A DNA stretch of 64,000 nucleotides from Acanthosepion esculentum (lineage: Eukaryota; Mollusca; Cephalopoda; Sepiida; Sepiidae). Made by a program: the position numbers and the translations under genes. The stretch covers positions 52,725,449-52,789,448 of the forward strand of contig OZ038508.1 of NCBI GenBank assembly GCA_964036315.1. The letters are read 5' to 3'. This document shows, one piece after another, positions 24,101-34,040 of this stretch. Numbering within the stretch: the first letter of the stretch is position 1; each line of letters begins with the position of its first letter. The notes beneath the pieces were generated by a model, which saw only the letters and a program-made list of their open reading frames with translations, had not been told where the DNA came from and ran no database searches.

Positions 24101-24515
24101 TCGCCTCTCTCCCTGTCTTTTTTACAAATACTTTCATGGTAATTGCTCCGATGAGCTGCTCTCACTGTTTCCCAGACTTCATGAATTCAAGCGTCCTACA
24201 AGGCTGGCATCCCGTTCTCACCCTTTCATTGTTGAAACTGTTAAATGTAGCCGTCTCTTCTACTCCAATAGCTTCATATTTCGCACCTCTTGCCTGTGGA
24301 ACTTCCTTCCGTATTCCTGTTTCCCTGACAACTATAATCTCCAACTATTCAAATGTAATGTCAATCAACATCTCCAGTTGCCTTGATCTATCCACTATCC
24401 TTCTCCACTTCCTTTCCTCTATCACTCCTATGTGCTCTTGCTCCAAATCTTCTGTAACCCCTTGCGTGCTCGTGGCTTCCCGCCTTGCTTGGGGTGAAAT
24501 GCTTAAAAAAAAGAA
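20900..24515 (+). mobile_element. LINE-A, longest copy (~3.6 kb)
   Basis: The best-preserved non-LTR element in the window. The leader (20900-21590) includes 'cccaataggagtaggtag', (CT)n at 21157-21195 and a GC-richer stretch. Coding sequence for endonuclease and RT follows, then a 3' UTR ending 'gcttggggtgaaatgcttaa' with an A-rich tail. CpG content is visibly higher than in the other copies, suggesting it is younger. There is no obvious target-site duplication. Its leader and tail define the family used to call all other LINE-A fragments here. Confidence 0.85.
21595..24390 (+). pseudogene. LINE-A ORF: APE endonuclease + reverse transcriptase
   Basis: Domains in order, across shifting plus frames: endonuclease start 'FSNIRGIRTNL' (~21625) and 'ALCETNLDSSIPSSDL'; 'FVFGDFNTHHNKWLKN' (~22030); 'LGSSDHAVVSVNI' (~22245), the SDH motif; a linker to 22979; RT fingers 'NYRPISLLPLFGKVFEAL' (~23120) and 'LSGKQYGFR'; motif A damaged as 'VALDMPAFFASF' where families have ALDISKAFD-like sequence; motif B '[21 protein letters not shown]' region (~23480); motif C 'GIYADDTTIYS' (~23560); C-terminal 'CRLFYSNSFIFRTSCLWNF'. 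Stops at 22347, 22977 and 23249 and frameshifts near 21900, 23680 and 24000 kill the gene. The motif style fits Jockey/CR1-type APE LINEs. Confidence 0.85.
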
Positions 24516-25184
24516 AAAAAAACTTTCTCAACAGCCAACCTCAGCTCAGCTTCTTTGGGCTGGAGGGATAAATCCAACTTCCAGATGGTGCAGCAGAAAA
24601 CAAAAGGAATTTTCGGTCATTAGTCCTTATCTATCAGCTTGACCCATACTGGGATCCACTCAATCTACCAAATCACTCAAGAATAAAGGAAAGAAAAATC
24701 TATTTCCACTCTCCTTAAAACAAAAGTTTATCTTTTCTCTTGTTTTACGTTCAACTAGATCAGCTTTCCAGCTGATGGCCAATTCAAAACAGTAATAATT
24801 GTTTTTTTTACTTGTATCCAAGGGAATTTGAATTAATGTTTGGATATAAATTTTTTTTGGATTATAAATTTTTTTCTGGGCAAATGTCATCAAAATTATC
24901 TTTTCTTCTGTGTGGTTGATTTGAAACAAATGTTTTTATTTTATCTGAAATCTCCACAGATACTTTAATGGTCTCTTTCTTATCAGTGGGAGATGAGGGA
25001 AAGATAGGCAGTTTTTGGGTTTGTTTAATCTTACTGGATTTAGTCTTGTTAAATCTGGGTTCAATTCTCCTTGGAATTATCTCAAAACATGATTTTTCAA
25101 CACATTTCATTTTTAATTTCCTTCTCAACTATTCAATCCATCTCAGCCTTAGAAAATTTCAGCATAGACAAGATTACAGAAATA
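24516..25184. other. No gene recognised
   Basis: A minus-strand Lys-rich frame (24862-25128) overlaps others on both strands. I see no known domain. Confidence 0.35.
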
Positions 25185-26515
25185 ATAAATGAAATCTACA
25201 ACAGTGGGGATATACTGTAAGACAGCAGATCTATTTTCATAGCACTGCTAGGTACAAACAAATGTGGACTCCACCAAACAATCAGCCTAATAAGCCACAT
25301 AACAAAACACATCTGAAAAAATCTGATGAATAGATTGCTCAGTAGAATCAGGCCAGAGATAGAACAAGAACAGTGTGGGTTCGTCAAAGACACCAGTACA
25401 AAGGTTGCAATATTTATGCTCAGAATGTTATCAGAAAGAGAAATACAAATGCAGAAGGACATGTACTTGTGTTTTATAGACTATACAAAGGCATTCAACA
25501 AAGTACACCACAAACATCTGTTAGAACTGCTCAGCAACCCTTGACATATTTGGGAAAGACATTAGAATAATCAAAAATCTATACTGGCAGTAAACCGCAT
25601 GCATATGGATAAAAAATGAGTTCAGCAGATATACAAAATTAGAAAGGAATGTAAGACAAGGATGTGGACTTATTCAACCTACAGAGTGAGGCAATTCTGA
25701 GAGAACTAGAAATCCTACCAGGATTCATCATTGGTGGCCACAATCTTAACAATATAAGACACAGTACTGATAGTAGATACAGAAAGGAACTACAAAACCT
25801 CCTACAGTAGGTAGCAAAGGAGAGTGAGAAGAAAAGACTGAGCATAAACTACAAGACAGAATAAATAGTCATCAGTAAAAAGATGAGCCCAAAATGCAAA
25901 TTACAGGTCAGGGATACTAAAGTCAAGCAGTTACAGAAATGTAAATATCTAGGAAGTGTTCTAACAGAGGATGGAAAGTGCAACATTGAGATGCAAAGAT
26001 GTATTGGCATGGCCAATAATGCTTTCCCAAAGTTAATCAGAGTATTAAGAGACAGGAAAACTTTGTTGGAAACAAAGAGAAGAGTACTGAACTGTTACAT
26101 GATATCTATCCTGTATAGTAGAAGATGAAGAAATGACTTAAAGCAACAGAAATGTGGTTCTACAGAAGGATGCTAAGGATACCATGGGCCAAACATGTGA
26201 GCAACAATGAGATTTTGGAGAGAATAGAAACAAAAAGGAAACTTATACTTAACATCAGGAAGAGGCAGTTGAAATTTCTGGGACATGTAATGAAGAAGGA
26301 GGGCTTGGAAAACCTGATACTCACAGCACGGATAGAGGAAAAGAGGGACAGGGGAAAGCAAGGCATGACATACTTAATGGGCTTGAGCAAATGGATGACA
26401 GAACTGGGTCTTGGAAAAATAACAAAAAGACAAAACTTATTAAGAGCTACAAGGGACAAGAGGATGTTAAGAGCCATGATTGCTTACATACTGAAGGGAC
26501 ACAGCACATAAAAGA
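25185..26515 (+). pseudogene. RTE-like LINE, RT through C-terminus
   Basis: Starts with 'ITEIINEIYNSGD' and 'LIGLISHITK'-type sequence in decayed frames, then 'MNRLLSRIRPEIEQEQCGF' and RT motif A 'CFIDYTKAFNKVHHKHLLEL' (25440-25540). The YADDT motif has been lost in a deletion near 25755. The 3' half is well conserved: 'SPKCKLQVRDTKVKQLQKCK', 'YLGSVLTEDGKCNIEMQRCI', 'EMWFYRRMLRIPWAKHVSNN', 'LNIRKRQLKFLGHVMKKEGL' and the terminal 'RAMIAYILKGHST' just before the 3' (TTA)n run. At least six frame breaks. This copy carries the longest uninterrupted C-terminal frame (26152-26511). Confidence 0.8.
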
Positions 26516-26812
26516 AGAATTATTATTATTATTTTTTCCTCTTCCAATAGGAGTAGATAGATTTGCCTCTCTTCCAGTTCATCCGCCTTCTCAAGAGTAG
26601 AAGTTGATTCCTTGTTTCCTGTTTCTGATTGGGTTTCTGATTCCTTCTAAAGTCTACTTCCACATTATACTTCTAACGTCTCAGCTGTTATCTTTCCTAT
26701 ATAGCCACAAGAACTTCACTTCTAGACTTTTCTTATGCTAAAACAACTCCATACAGTAACTCTCTACCTTGAGTGGCTCTTGGGCCTTGTATTGGGTGAA
26801 CATTAGTAAAAA
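26516..26812 (+). mobile_element. LINE-type deletion derivative: leader plus 3' end
   Basis: After a (TTA)n run the sequence matches the LINE-A leader ('cttccaataggagtagatag', 'ttccttgtttcctgtttctg') and ends in a variant tail, 'cttgagtggctcttgggcct', then 'attgggtgaacattagtaaa'. That tail recurs at 47640-47830, so it marks a LINE-A subfamily or a related non-autonomous family. Confidence 0.6.
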
Positions 26813-27243
26813 AAAAAAAGCAGCGATAGTGCATCCAACAAAGATTTCATCAGATGAAGGCTGAGATTAATTCAGAGCTTAAATATTGCCACCAAAACAG
26901 TGACCCCAGTAATACCTCACAATATCATTTATCTTTGAATTTCTGTAACAGTGCGTAAATGCCAAATCCATGAAGATGTAGTCCCTATTTAATCTTGGAG
27001 ATTCTTTATAGAACTCTTCTTTTCTGATTAGACATTTCAATTTTAGACAGTTAAATTAAAGTCAAGTTGGAGGTAAAAGCTTCAACTCCCAAATTGTTAG
27101 GAAATCTATTTATTATTTATCCATTTTGCCTAATTTGTTTTGCATATCTTCATATTTTTTCAGCTTACATTTATGAGCTGAATTATAGACACACACAGAT
27201 ACATTTACATACAAACACACACATGGTCACACACACACATACA
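26813..27243. other. No gene recognised
   Basis: AT-rich, with an imperfect (CA)n/(TA)n stretch at 27190-27252. Confidence 0.4.
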
Positions 27244-27659
27244 TATATATATGGTGGACTCTCCCGTCATATTCAACATATTAGGTTCAAGCAGTTCAGT
27301 TCCTAGGAACTGACAGCCCAGACACCAGCACATATGATTTGATTATAGTGGTGAAGGCTTTGTACAGAACCAACCACACTTTTTGAAGGGCCGAATACGG
27401 AAACCTTGTGCACTATGTGCCACAAGGCCCCTTCTGCAGGTTTTGAATTCAGAGTTGTCCTTCTCCTAGACCAGTTGCCATCCAAAGCTATAGAACCCAG
27501 TCTGTCCTGCTATTTACCCATAGCTGGGGGGAGAAGGAGAGGATTAATACCTTTCCCAGGGGTATTAGCACATAAGTGAATGTAATGGATTCGACTGGAA
27601 TTCAAACTCAGCTCTCCAATTCTTCAATCTGAGCTGCTATCCACGACTCCACTGTGCCT

Positions 27660-27662
<3 letters not shown>
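27244..27662 (-). mobile_element. tRNA-headed SINE-B, near full length
   Basis: Minus-strand order: tRNA-like head (27660-27590; A box 'cacagtggagtcgtggatag', B box 'tgagtttgaattcc'), the same central block as the 5S-tRNA SINEs ('cccctgggaaaggtattaat', 'ccccccagctatgggtaaat'), then a different 3' part containing 'ggatggcaactggtctagga' and ending 'atgacgggagagtcc'. Matching 3' parts occur at 39435-39560 and 62190-62356. A shared centre with different tails is the pattern described for the cephalopod Ceph-SINE superfamily. Confidence 0.7.

Positions 27663-27721
<59 letters not shown>
27662..27721. repeat. (TA)n array
   Basis: Perfect dinucleotide run between SINE-B and the Tc1-like MITE. Confidence 0.95.
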
Positions 27722-27724
<3 letters not shown>

Positions 27725-28090
27725 TACAGTTCAAAAGTTTGAAGTGACCATGAGAATTAACATGAACTTGACAGAAAAGTGAAAAAAAAAAAATGAAAAA
27801 GGGGTCTTAGAGTCATTAAAAAAAAATGGAATCAATTATCAAACTAATACTTTTGCAATAAATGCCAGAAATTTGTGCTGCAATAATCAAGGTTAAAAGA
27901 GGATATTTTGTGAGGAGCAAAATTTTAATCATAAAATGCTTTTTTTCTTTTTGCCATAATAATAAAAATCATGTCTGACATTTTTTTTTTAACTGTGTAT
28001 AATAATTTTCTCTTATTTAAAGTACAAAACAACAAATTTTGAAGCCAATTTAAAAAATTATCAGGAGTTTCCTAAAACTTTTGAAATGTA

Positions 28091-28094
<4 letters not shown>
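27722..28094. mobile_element. Tc1-like MITE embedded in (TA)n
   Basis: Left end CACTACAGTTCAAAAGTTT pairs with the right end, which read in reverse gives CACTACATTTCAAAAGTTTT. It sits between two (TA)n arrays, consistent with TA target choice. The terminal sequence resembles a widespread Tc1-like family. No transposase frame inside (373 bp). Confidence 0.75.

Positions 28095-28095
<1 letters not shown>

Positions 28096-28127
<32 letters not shown>
28096..28127. repeat. (TA)n array
   Basis: Right-hand continuation of the TA run interrupted by the MITE. Confidence 0.9.
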
Positions 28128-28132
<5 letters not shown>

Positions 28133-28660
28133 GAAATTGATATTATATTCATGAGTATATTTACAAGTGTAAAAATTCAACCACAACAAATTTCTCTTAA
28201 AACATAAAATTTTAAAAATCAGCATTTGTGCCTTTGCACATGACCTGAATTGTTAACAGTTTAACCACAAAAGCAAAAATATATTTATATATATATTTAC
28301 TACAGTGAATCCAAGTCTGTAGCCTGACAAAGATTTTAGTGGAATTTCAATGCGTTAACTTAATTGTATAATGATTAATCTATGCGATCAATAGAGATGT
28401 ATTGGGTTAAGTGCTTTGACAAGGAAAAAGGTTTTTTCAAAAGAATTATTTATTGTATGAAATAAACAAATGTTTGTTTCATCATCAGGGTACAAATTTA
28501 TTGATTGAAATGTGTTTTCCCACTAAATATACAAGGAATAATGTAATAAGAAATAATATTGGATTAAAAACATTTATTAATTGCTTAAAAATTACTTTAT
28601 TGAATTATATAGACACCCTATATATATGTGTGTATGTATATACACACAAACACAAATATA
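28128..28660. other. No gene recognised
   Basis: AT-rich. A phrase near 28325-28365 ('cctgacaaagattttagtgg' followed by 'aatttcaatgcg') vaguely recalls the Penelope-type repeat motifs seen elsewhere but is too degraded to call. Confidence 0.35.
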
Positions 28661-28669
28661 TATATATAT

Positions 28670-28763
28670 ATATTATAATATTTTTGTTTTTAAAAATATG
28701 ATTCCTTCACTACATGTAGCGGATTATTTACCTAACGTATTCTTTTCTATTTTTCTGCATACC

Positions 28764-28796
<33 letters not shown>
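28670..28796. repeat. Palindromic repeat P, copy 1
   Basis: Contains 'atatgattccttcactacat' followed by 'gtagcgga' and 'acctaacgtattctttt', ending 'ctgcatacctgcata' before a (TA)n run. The same phrases make up the palindrome at 61671-61995. Confidence 0.6.
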
Positions 28797-28800
<4 letters not shown>

Positions 28801-28833
28801 ATTTCTCAAAGTTAACTTTTAGAGAAGACAATA

Positions 28834-28978
28834 TTTATAAATAAATGACAATAAGAAAACAGTTTTTTGTTTTTATTAATTTTCTTTGTTTAATTAAATT
28901 CATTTCGTTTCTTGCTTTGAAAAAGTCTGCATTGGACGAAACGCGTCAGCAGTTACTGTTTTCTTATTGTCATTTATT

Positions 28979-28984
<6 letters not shown>
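28834..28984. repeat. Perfect 30-bp inverted repeat around a GAAACGCGTC motif
   Basis: Arms 28834-28863 and 28955-28984 are exact reverse complements. The 91-nt spacer holds 'ttgaaaaagtc' ... 'ggacgaaacgcgtcagcag', which resembles a hammerhead-type core (GAAAC, then self-complementary ACGCGT and a C) but lacks the canonical CTGATGA. Confidence 0.75.

Positions 28985-29056
<72 letters not shown>
28983..29056. repeat. (TA)n array
   Basis: About 74 bp, between the inverted repeat and the Tc1 relic. Confidence 0.95.
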
Positions 29057-29061
<5 letters not shown>

Positions 29062-29119
29062 GACGGATAGAAAATGTGTGAATGCATGTGCATATGTGTG
29101 TGAGAAAATATTATTCAGG

Positions 29120-29928
29120 GAACAAAATAGACGAACGGTCTGCAGGTTGACACCGCAACTGACGAAAGATGTTTTGCTACACAATCCAAGGAAAGGAAAT
29201 TTATACTCTCCACTTGCAACATTCAGAAGAGGTTGAAGTGTTGCAGAGATCACAATTCCTGGTCTGCAGACCAATGGAAGCAAGTCATATTCTCAGACGA
29301 GTTCAGTTTTTCTCTTTTCCCAATTTCAGGGCGAGTTTATGTGTGGAGGCAGCCCAAAGAAACGTACAGCCCTGACTGCCTTCTTCCAACAGTGAAGCAT
29401 GGAGATGGATCAGTGATAGTTTGGGCAGCCATATCATGGAAATATCTCAGTCCAATAGTTGCCCTGCATAGAAGAATCAACAGCAAAGATTACCTGAATA
29501 TTTTGGGAGATCATGTTCATCCAATGACCCAGACTTTAGCCCTGATGGTGACTGCATCTTCCAAGACGATAATGCTCCAATACATACCACTCAAGTGGTT
29601 AAGAATTGGTATGAAAAGCATGAAAGTGAGCTGGAACACATGGAGTGGCCTCCCCAATCTCCAGATATCAATATTATTGAAAATTTGTGGTGTATTTTGG
29701 AGCGACAAGTTAGGAGCTGCTATCCTCCACCGTCATGTCTTAAAGAGCTGGAGCAGGTGTTAATGGAAGAATGGCTGGAAATTCCTTTGGATGAAGTCAG
29801 GAAGCTGTATGATTCCATTCCTAGATGTATTAAAGCTGTATGTGAGGCTAAAGGAGGACCAACTCCATATTAAATAAATTTTCTTTGAATTTAACAAGTG
29901 TTTGAATTATTTGTCCAACCCCTGTATA
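29120..29928 (+). pseudogene. Tc1-like transposase relic with 3' TIR
   Basis: The plus strand encodes most of a DDE transposase. After a truncated N-terminal part ('RRTVCRLTPQLTKD') comes 'CRDHNSWSADQWKQVIFSDE', where D is the first catalytic residue; 'WRQPKETYSPDCLLPTVKHG' and 'DGSVIVWAAISW'; after a frameshift near 29560, 'IFQDDNAPIHTTQVVKNWYE' with the second D; then 'PPQSPDINIIENLWCILERQ' with the third acid (E), giving a DD34E-like arrangement; and a C-terminus ending 'EAKGGPTPY' at 29872. The 3' end carries 'atttgtccaacccctg' followed by TA, a typical Tc1 terminus. The N-terminal helix-turn-helix part is deleted and the 5' TIR is lost in the TA array. Confidence 0.85.
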
Positions 29929-30073
29929 TGATGGACTGATTGTCCCAAGGAGAGAGGTTTTTGTTATGACTTTTGCTATGACTGCCAAACTACCAATAGC
30001 TAACATAATAAAAATCTGCCTTCGCATAACCAATCAATGCTATTTCACATTTAATAATAATTTTCATAAATAA

Positions 30074-30109
30074 AAATCTGGATTACCATATATATATATA
30101 TAGTAATCC

Positions 30110-30110
<1 letters not shown>
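30074..30110. repeat. Short palindrome across (TA)n
   Basis: 'ATCTGGATTAC' and its exact complement 'GTAATCCAGAT' flank a (TA) core; a long (TA)n run follows to 30163. Confidence 0.85.

Positions 30111-30163
<53 letters not shown>
30110..30163. repeat. (TA)n array
   Basis: Dinucleotide run adjoining the short palindrome. Confidence 0.9.
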
Positions 30164-30166
<3 letters not shown>

Positions 30167-30269
30167 GGGTCATGCCAAGAATTTTTCAGCACCTTCATAT
30201 ATGACTTATTAACCAAGAAGATTATTTAAGGAGGGCTGCTTCCTTAAGGGAGCTTGTCAGCATCTATTG

Positions 30270-30620
30270 TGCATATTCATACACAATTGTCCTCAAGGAC
30301 ATATGGCACAGTGGATAAAGGCATTAGTTAGATCCAGTGACAGGACTCAAAGAGTGTGAGTTCAATACCTGGTTAAGGCAGTGGAGAACTTGGAGAGGGG
30401 AATTAACAGGAGATGACTGATAACTGACATCCATTAGACATGGCACATGGAACTAGCATAGTCTACTCCAGTGAGCGAAATAAAGGGTTCAGTTCGACAT
30501 TCCAACCACCTGAAGAAGGCTGGAGTGTACAATGGCCGAAATGTTGTAATAAATATGGTGACAAAGATGAGGACAATAGTCTGAATAATGTAAATAGTGT
30601 ACCTATTGTGTCTGTGTGTA
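30270..30620 (+). mobile_element. Penelope-type terminal repeat with tRNA-like head, copy 1
   Basis: Starts 'attcatacacaattgtcctc' and 'aaggac', then a tRNA-like segment with A box 'tggcacagtggataaagg' (~30308) and B box 'gagttcaatacctgg' (~30358). A body follows with 'aactgataactgacatccat', then the hairpin motif 'cctgaagaaggctggagtgt' ... 'ggccgaaatgttgta' (30513-30555) and 'gacaaagatgaggacaatag'. The same unit flanks the Penelope-like RT element (36274-36595 and 38600-38690) and forms the palindrome at 39685-40257. CpG sites of the palindrome copy appear here as TG/CA, so this copy is older. Confidence 0.7.
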
Positions 30621-30702
30621 TAATTTTACACTATATATACATAAGTAATCTATAGGGAATTTCTGTTTTCAATCTGACTTATATATATTGTAAAATTTGT
30701 GT

Positions 30703-30733
30703 GTATATATATATATATATACTATGTAATATT

Positions 30734-30778
<45 letters not shown>
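30703..30778. repeat. (TA)n arrays (two runs)
   Basis: Two runs separated by about 15 bp. Confidence 0.9.
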
Positions 30779-30783
<5 letters not shown>

Positions 30784-30799
30784 CATATATATATATTAG

Positions 30800-32490
30800 G
30801 TCTAGAAAAAATGTTCAAAATATCTATACATGTAAGATACTTATTAAAAATGATTTACTTTTCCTTATATCCCAAAAGACATAGTCAATAGTGAACCTAA
30901 ATGCAGGCCAAGCAGAAAGCAACAGTTATACATGACTGGTCATTGTGAGGACAAAGGTCAAAGAGTGCTACATTGTATGCCTGACCCCAACTCATGAAAT
31001 TGGAAGGAGGTGGCAAAAGATTTTAGTTGGCATCCTTCCAGTCTTAATCTTATAGGAAGACTAAGTGGAAATAGCATCTACAGTGGCAAGATATTTGATT
31101 CACTGATAAGGTATCTATAAAATCTTCAATGGAAGAGGAGACACTAAATTTTTGTTTTCCTTTGCCCAACTCCAAAAATAACTGTAGAAAAGTAGTATAG
31201 AAAAAATACAAGAAGCAAATTATTCTGTGAATGATAAACTATCTATAAATGTCTATAAATATAAGCATATTTTTAAGCATATACACATATAAAGTAAAAT
31301 GTGTGTATTTGGGAAGCAACCCTTTTCAATACATGTTTTGTTGAACAAAACTGACAAGATACTTTTGTATACACCCATTTTAGGTCCAAAAAAGAGAACA
31401 CTTGTATACATACAAGAACATATATAAAACCTAAAAAGTATCTTGTCAGTTTTTTTCAATGAAACCTAAAGTAAATGTACATATTATTATCTTATTATAA
31501 TTGTGCTTGTCCCACCCTTCATTTGTACAACTGTTATGTCCTGTCAGTAGCTCATAAATAATGGACTATTTTGTTTTGATCATAGGGGAAAAGACACTAC
31601 TTGGTTTCAATGAAAAAATGAAAGAAAGAATGGAAGATAGAAGTGTTTAACAGCTGTTTCAGTGAAATGAAAAAAGTTGTCAATTTCATATCTTTTCATT
31701 TGTCCCCACTTCTTAAAATAATGACCAGCATTCATATTTATGATTGTTATTGCAATATTTTTTTTTAAAGTTGTTAAGCTCAAATATTTAATGATGTGAC
31801 GGGAATTTCTATGGATATTTTATTGTCATAGAACTTGCCATGAGCTTACTCAATCATTAAGTTAAGAATTAAGATTCATCAGAATATTAAAATACGTAAA
31901 ACATAAAATTTTCACAGGTTAAAACTAGTTATTATTATTATTATTATTAATCTGTCTTTTTTAATTTCTCTCATCAGCTAACTACAGCTACATTCTGTAA
32001 GAAGCATATGGGCAGTGGTGTAGGGTAGATTTTGAGTGCCAGGGATAATTTAAACTCTAGTGCCTCCAACTTAACCATGAGTTCCTAAATATTAGCCCCT
32101 AAATATTTAGTTCCAGTGTGTGTGGGGGAATCGTCCGCTCTGTCCCCAACCATGCTGCACCACTCCATATGGCGACGATTTTTCTTTATTATATAAATAT
32201 ATATATATATAACAGCAAAATTGTTGAAATCATGTAACAGCAAAATTGTCCATTTGTTAGATTAAGCTTTGAACCATTGTATTTTAGAAATGATTAAAGA
32301 TATCATACTGGAATCCTTCGGGGTTTTTATAACATTATTGGAATCTGCTTTGAGCAATAAGAATGTATAATTACTCTCCGAGCTCAACAGAAGAATCATG
32401 ATGAAATCGATCATAAACAAAAATGACATGTTCATCATTAATTAATCAGAGCTAAGGATCGGAAGCTCATAAAGGATTGAAATTAAGTTC
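30800..32490. other. No gene; small perfect inverted repeat
   Basis: Mostly featureless AT-rich sequence. A perfect 20-bp inverted repeat, 'aaaactgacaagatactttt', lies at 31347-31366 with its complement at 31434-31453. A (TTA)n run lies near 31930. 'gggcagtggtgtagggtaga' at about 32010 looks like the start of an interspersed repeat. Confidence 0.5.
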
Positions 32491-32493
32491 AAG

Positions 32494-32552
<59 letters not shown>

Positions 32553-32560
32553 ATATATAC
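32494..32560. repeat. (TA)n array
   Basis: Imperfect run left of the Tc1 N-terminal relic. Confidence 0.9.
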
Positions 32561-32564
32561 ATAC

Positions 32565-32965
32565 ATTTTTTTTCTGGAATAACAACGTGCACATAGGTTT
32601 AATGTATGATTTCATTTTCAAGTTTTTTTCAAATCTTTTTTCACTGCTCTTCAGACTATCATAGCCAAAACTTATCTCTCATGTGCCAAATGTTTTGTGG
32701 ATTGAGTTGGGTCTTTTCTAATTGATCTCTTTAGCTCTCAGTTGAAATGATGATCTCTCTTCCTGTTGTGACCTCCTGATCCAGTTTTCCTCTCTACTGT
32801 TCTCTCTTTTTAAAACTTATTCACTATTCTCTTGATGGTTTTTGAATGAACTTTGAAGATGGAAGCTAGAGTATGAATGCTGGTACCATTACTGAAGGCC
32901 TGAATGATTTTTTTGCCTTCACCATTGCACTTAGGGAAGACAGTGAGGCAGACACAAAATGATTA
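32565..32965 (-). pseudogene. Tc1-like transposase N-terminal (HTH) relic
   Basis: Minus-strand frames starting near 32925 give a helix-turn-helix-like run ('NGEGKKIIQAFSNGTSIHTL', 'ASIFKVHSKTIKRIVNKF') and then the linker 'RTVERKTGSGG', equivalent to the 'SVxRKPGSGRPRKTT' linker between the two DNA-binding helices of Tc1 transposases, followed by a decayed 'NPTQSxxxLA' region. Frames shift between these pieces and the catalytic domain is absent; it is cut off by a (TA)n array. Confidence 0.6.
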
Positions 32966-33037
32966 GCTGAAAACTTGAAAAATAAACTAAATTAGTTTAG
33001 TGTATTTTAGATATTAAACATTTTGCTTTTACACACA

Positions 33038-33039
<2 letters not shown>

Positions 33040-33099
<60 letters not shown>
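33040..33099. repeat. (TA)n array
   Basis: Pure dinucleotide run of about 60 bp. Confidence 0.95.
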
Positions 33100-33104
<5 letters not shown>

Positions 33105-33189
33105 CACATTTCATTGAATACAACAGACAAGGTACTTTGATTTAGTTTTTTATACAATTCCTCATATGATCTAATAATTTTTTTCTTTT

Positions 33190-33616
33190 CAGATGATAAA
33201 TTATATAAAAACTGTCCAAATATTCTTTTTTCCGAGCACTTTCGGCTATACCTTTAGCCATTTTCAAGGATGAAATATTTTAACTGTTAAATAAGAAATA
33301 GTTTGTTGTATGTATATATTTCTATGATGTTTTCATTTTTCAAAACATGTTCATAGTTGATATTATTGAGTGTTAGTTTTTTTGTTTTTATTAATAAGGA
33401 TTCCATTATTTTTAGCTTTTTTTTATGCTATTATATTTGTGTTGTTAACAAGTATGTTACGAATAGGGTCCAGTAGGTCTCCATGAGTATTTAAATGAGA
33501 TCTAATTGAGCTATGATCAGAAACGTGTAGAGTGAGTCTTTGTGTGAAACATGTTGTAGTATGGCCTATATAATTATTTACAAATTTTGATTGATCAGGA
33601 ATACAATTTCTTAATG

Positions 33617-33640
<24 letters not shown>
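33190..33640 (-). pseudogene. Penelope-like element B: GIY-YIG end and terminal motif
   Basis: The minus-strand frame 33640-33423 reads '[20 protein letters not shown]' then 'TTTCFTQRLTLHVSDHSSIR' and 'SHLNTHG'. This fits the GIY-YIG endonuclease core of Penelope-like elements ('CPLRxC...YIGxTTxxLxRRLTxHL...IxxHL'). Downstream, at about 33285-33235 on the same strand, is 'ccttgaaaatggctaaaggt' ... 'atagccgaaagtgctcgg', a stem-loop motif of the type found in the other Penelope repeats here. The RT is missing. This is a different family from the 36.7-38.5 kb element. Confidence 0.6.

Positions 33641-33660
<20 letters not shown>
33618..33660. repeat. (TA)n array
   Basis: Pure run at the upstream end of the GIY-YIG relic. 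Confidence 0.95.
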
Positions 33661-33661
<1 letters not shown>

Positions 33662-33708
33662 TGTGTGTAACAACAAAATTGTTCAAATCCTGCAAATCCT
33701 GTCACATG

Positions 33709-33709
<1 letters not shown>

Positions 33710-33780
<71 letters not shown>
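33710..33780. repeat. (TA)n array
   Basis: Run interrupted by one C near its left end. Confidence 0.95.
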
Positions 33781-33784
<4 letters not shown>

Positions 33785-33826
33785 TAGTTGGGTTTCAATC
33801 CTAGCTAGAGGCAACCGGGCATCTAG

Positions 33827-33865
33827 CCACACTGATGAGCTGTGATACAGTGAAACAGTCTGTGG
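33827..33865 (+). ncRNA. Hammerhead ribozyme candidate (type I, minimal stem III)
   Basis: All core parts are present in order: stem I 5' strand CCACA (33827-33831); CTGATGA core (33832-33838); stem II GCTGT / ACAGT (33839-33843 and 33847-33851) closed by a GAT loop, with a G.U at the core end; GAA (33852-33854); stem III reduced to AC/GT around a single A (33855-33859); C17 at 33860, the predicted cleavage site after GTC; stem I 3' strand TGTGG (33861-33865), fully complementary to CCACA. Very short stem III is known for hammerheads of Penelope-like elements and retrozymes, which act as dimers. A one-base loop would be too tight in a monomer. (TA)n arrays lie on both sides. Confidence 0.7.
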
Positions 33866-33868
33866 ATG

Positions 33869-33870
<2 letters not shown>

Positions 33871-33910
<40 letters not shown>
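33871..33910. repeat. (TA)n array
   Basis: Run just downstream of the hammerhead candidate. Confidence 0.95.
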
Positions 33911-33916
<6 letters not shown>

Positions 33917-34040
33917 TTATAATATATAATTATGCTGCGACAGGATTTGTATAATTTTGTTGTTACACCCAGTATATATACTCAGTGTAACAGCAAAATT
34001 CTCCAAATCCTGTCACAGCATAATTATATATTATAATAAT

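Noticed and set aside
24862..25128. Lys-rich minus-strand frame as a host gene
   Set aside because: No domain, no splice or start context, and overlapping frames on both strands.
28845..29057. Open frames of repeating Tyr-Ile (many positions across (TA)n arrays)
   Set aside because: They are translations of (TA)n dinucleotide runs on both strands.
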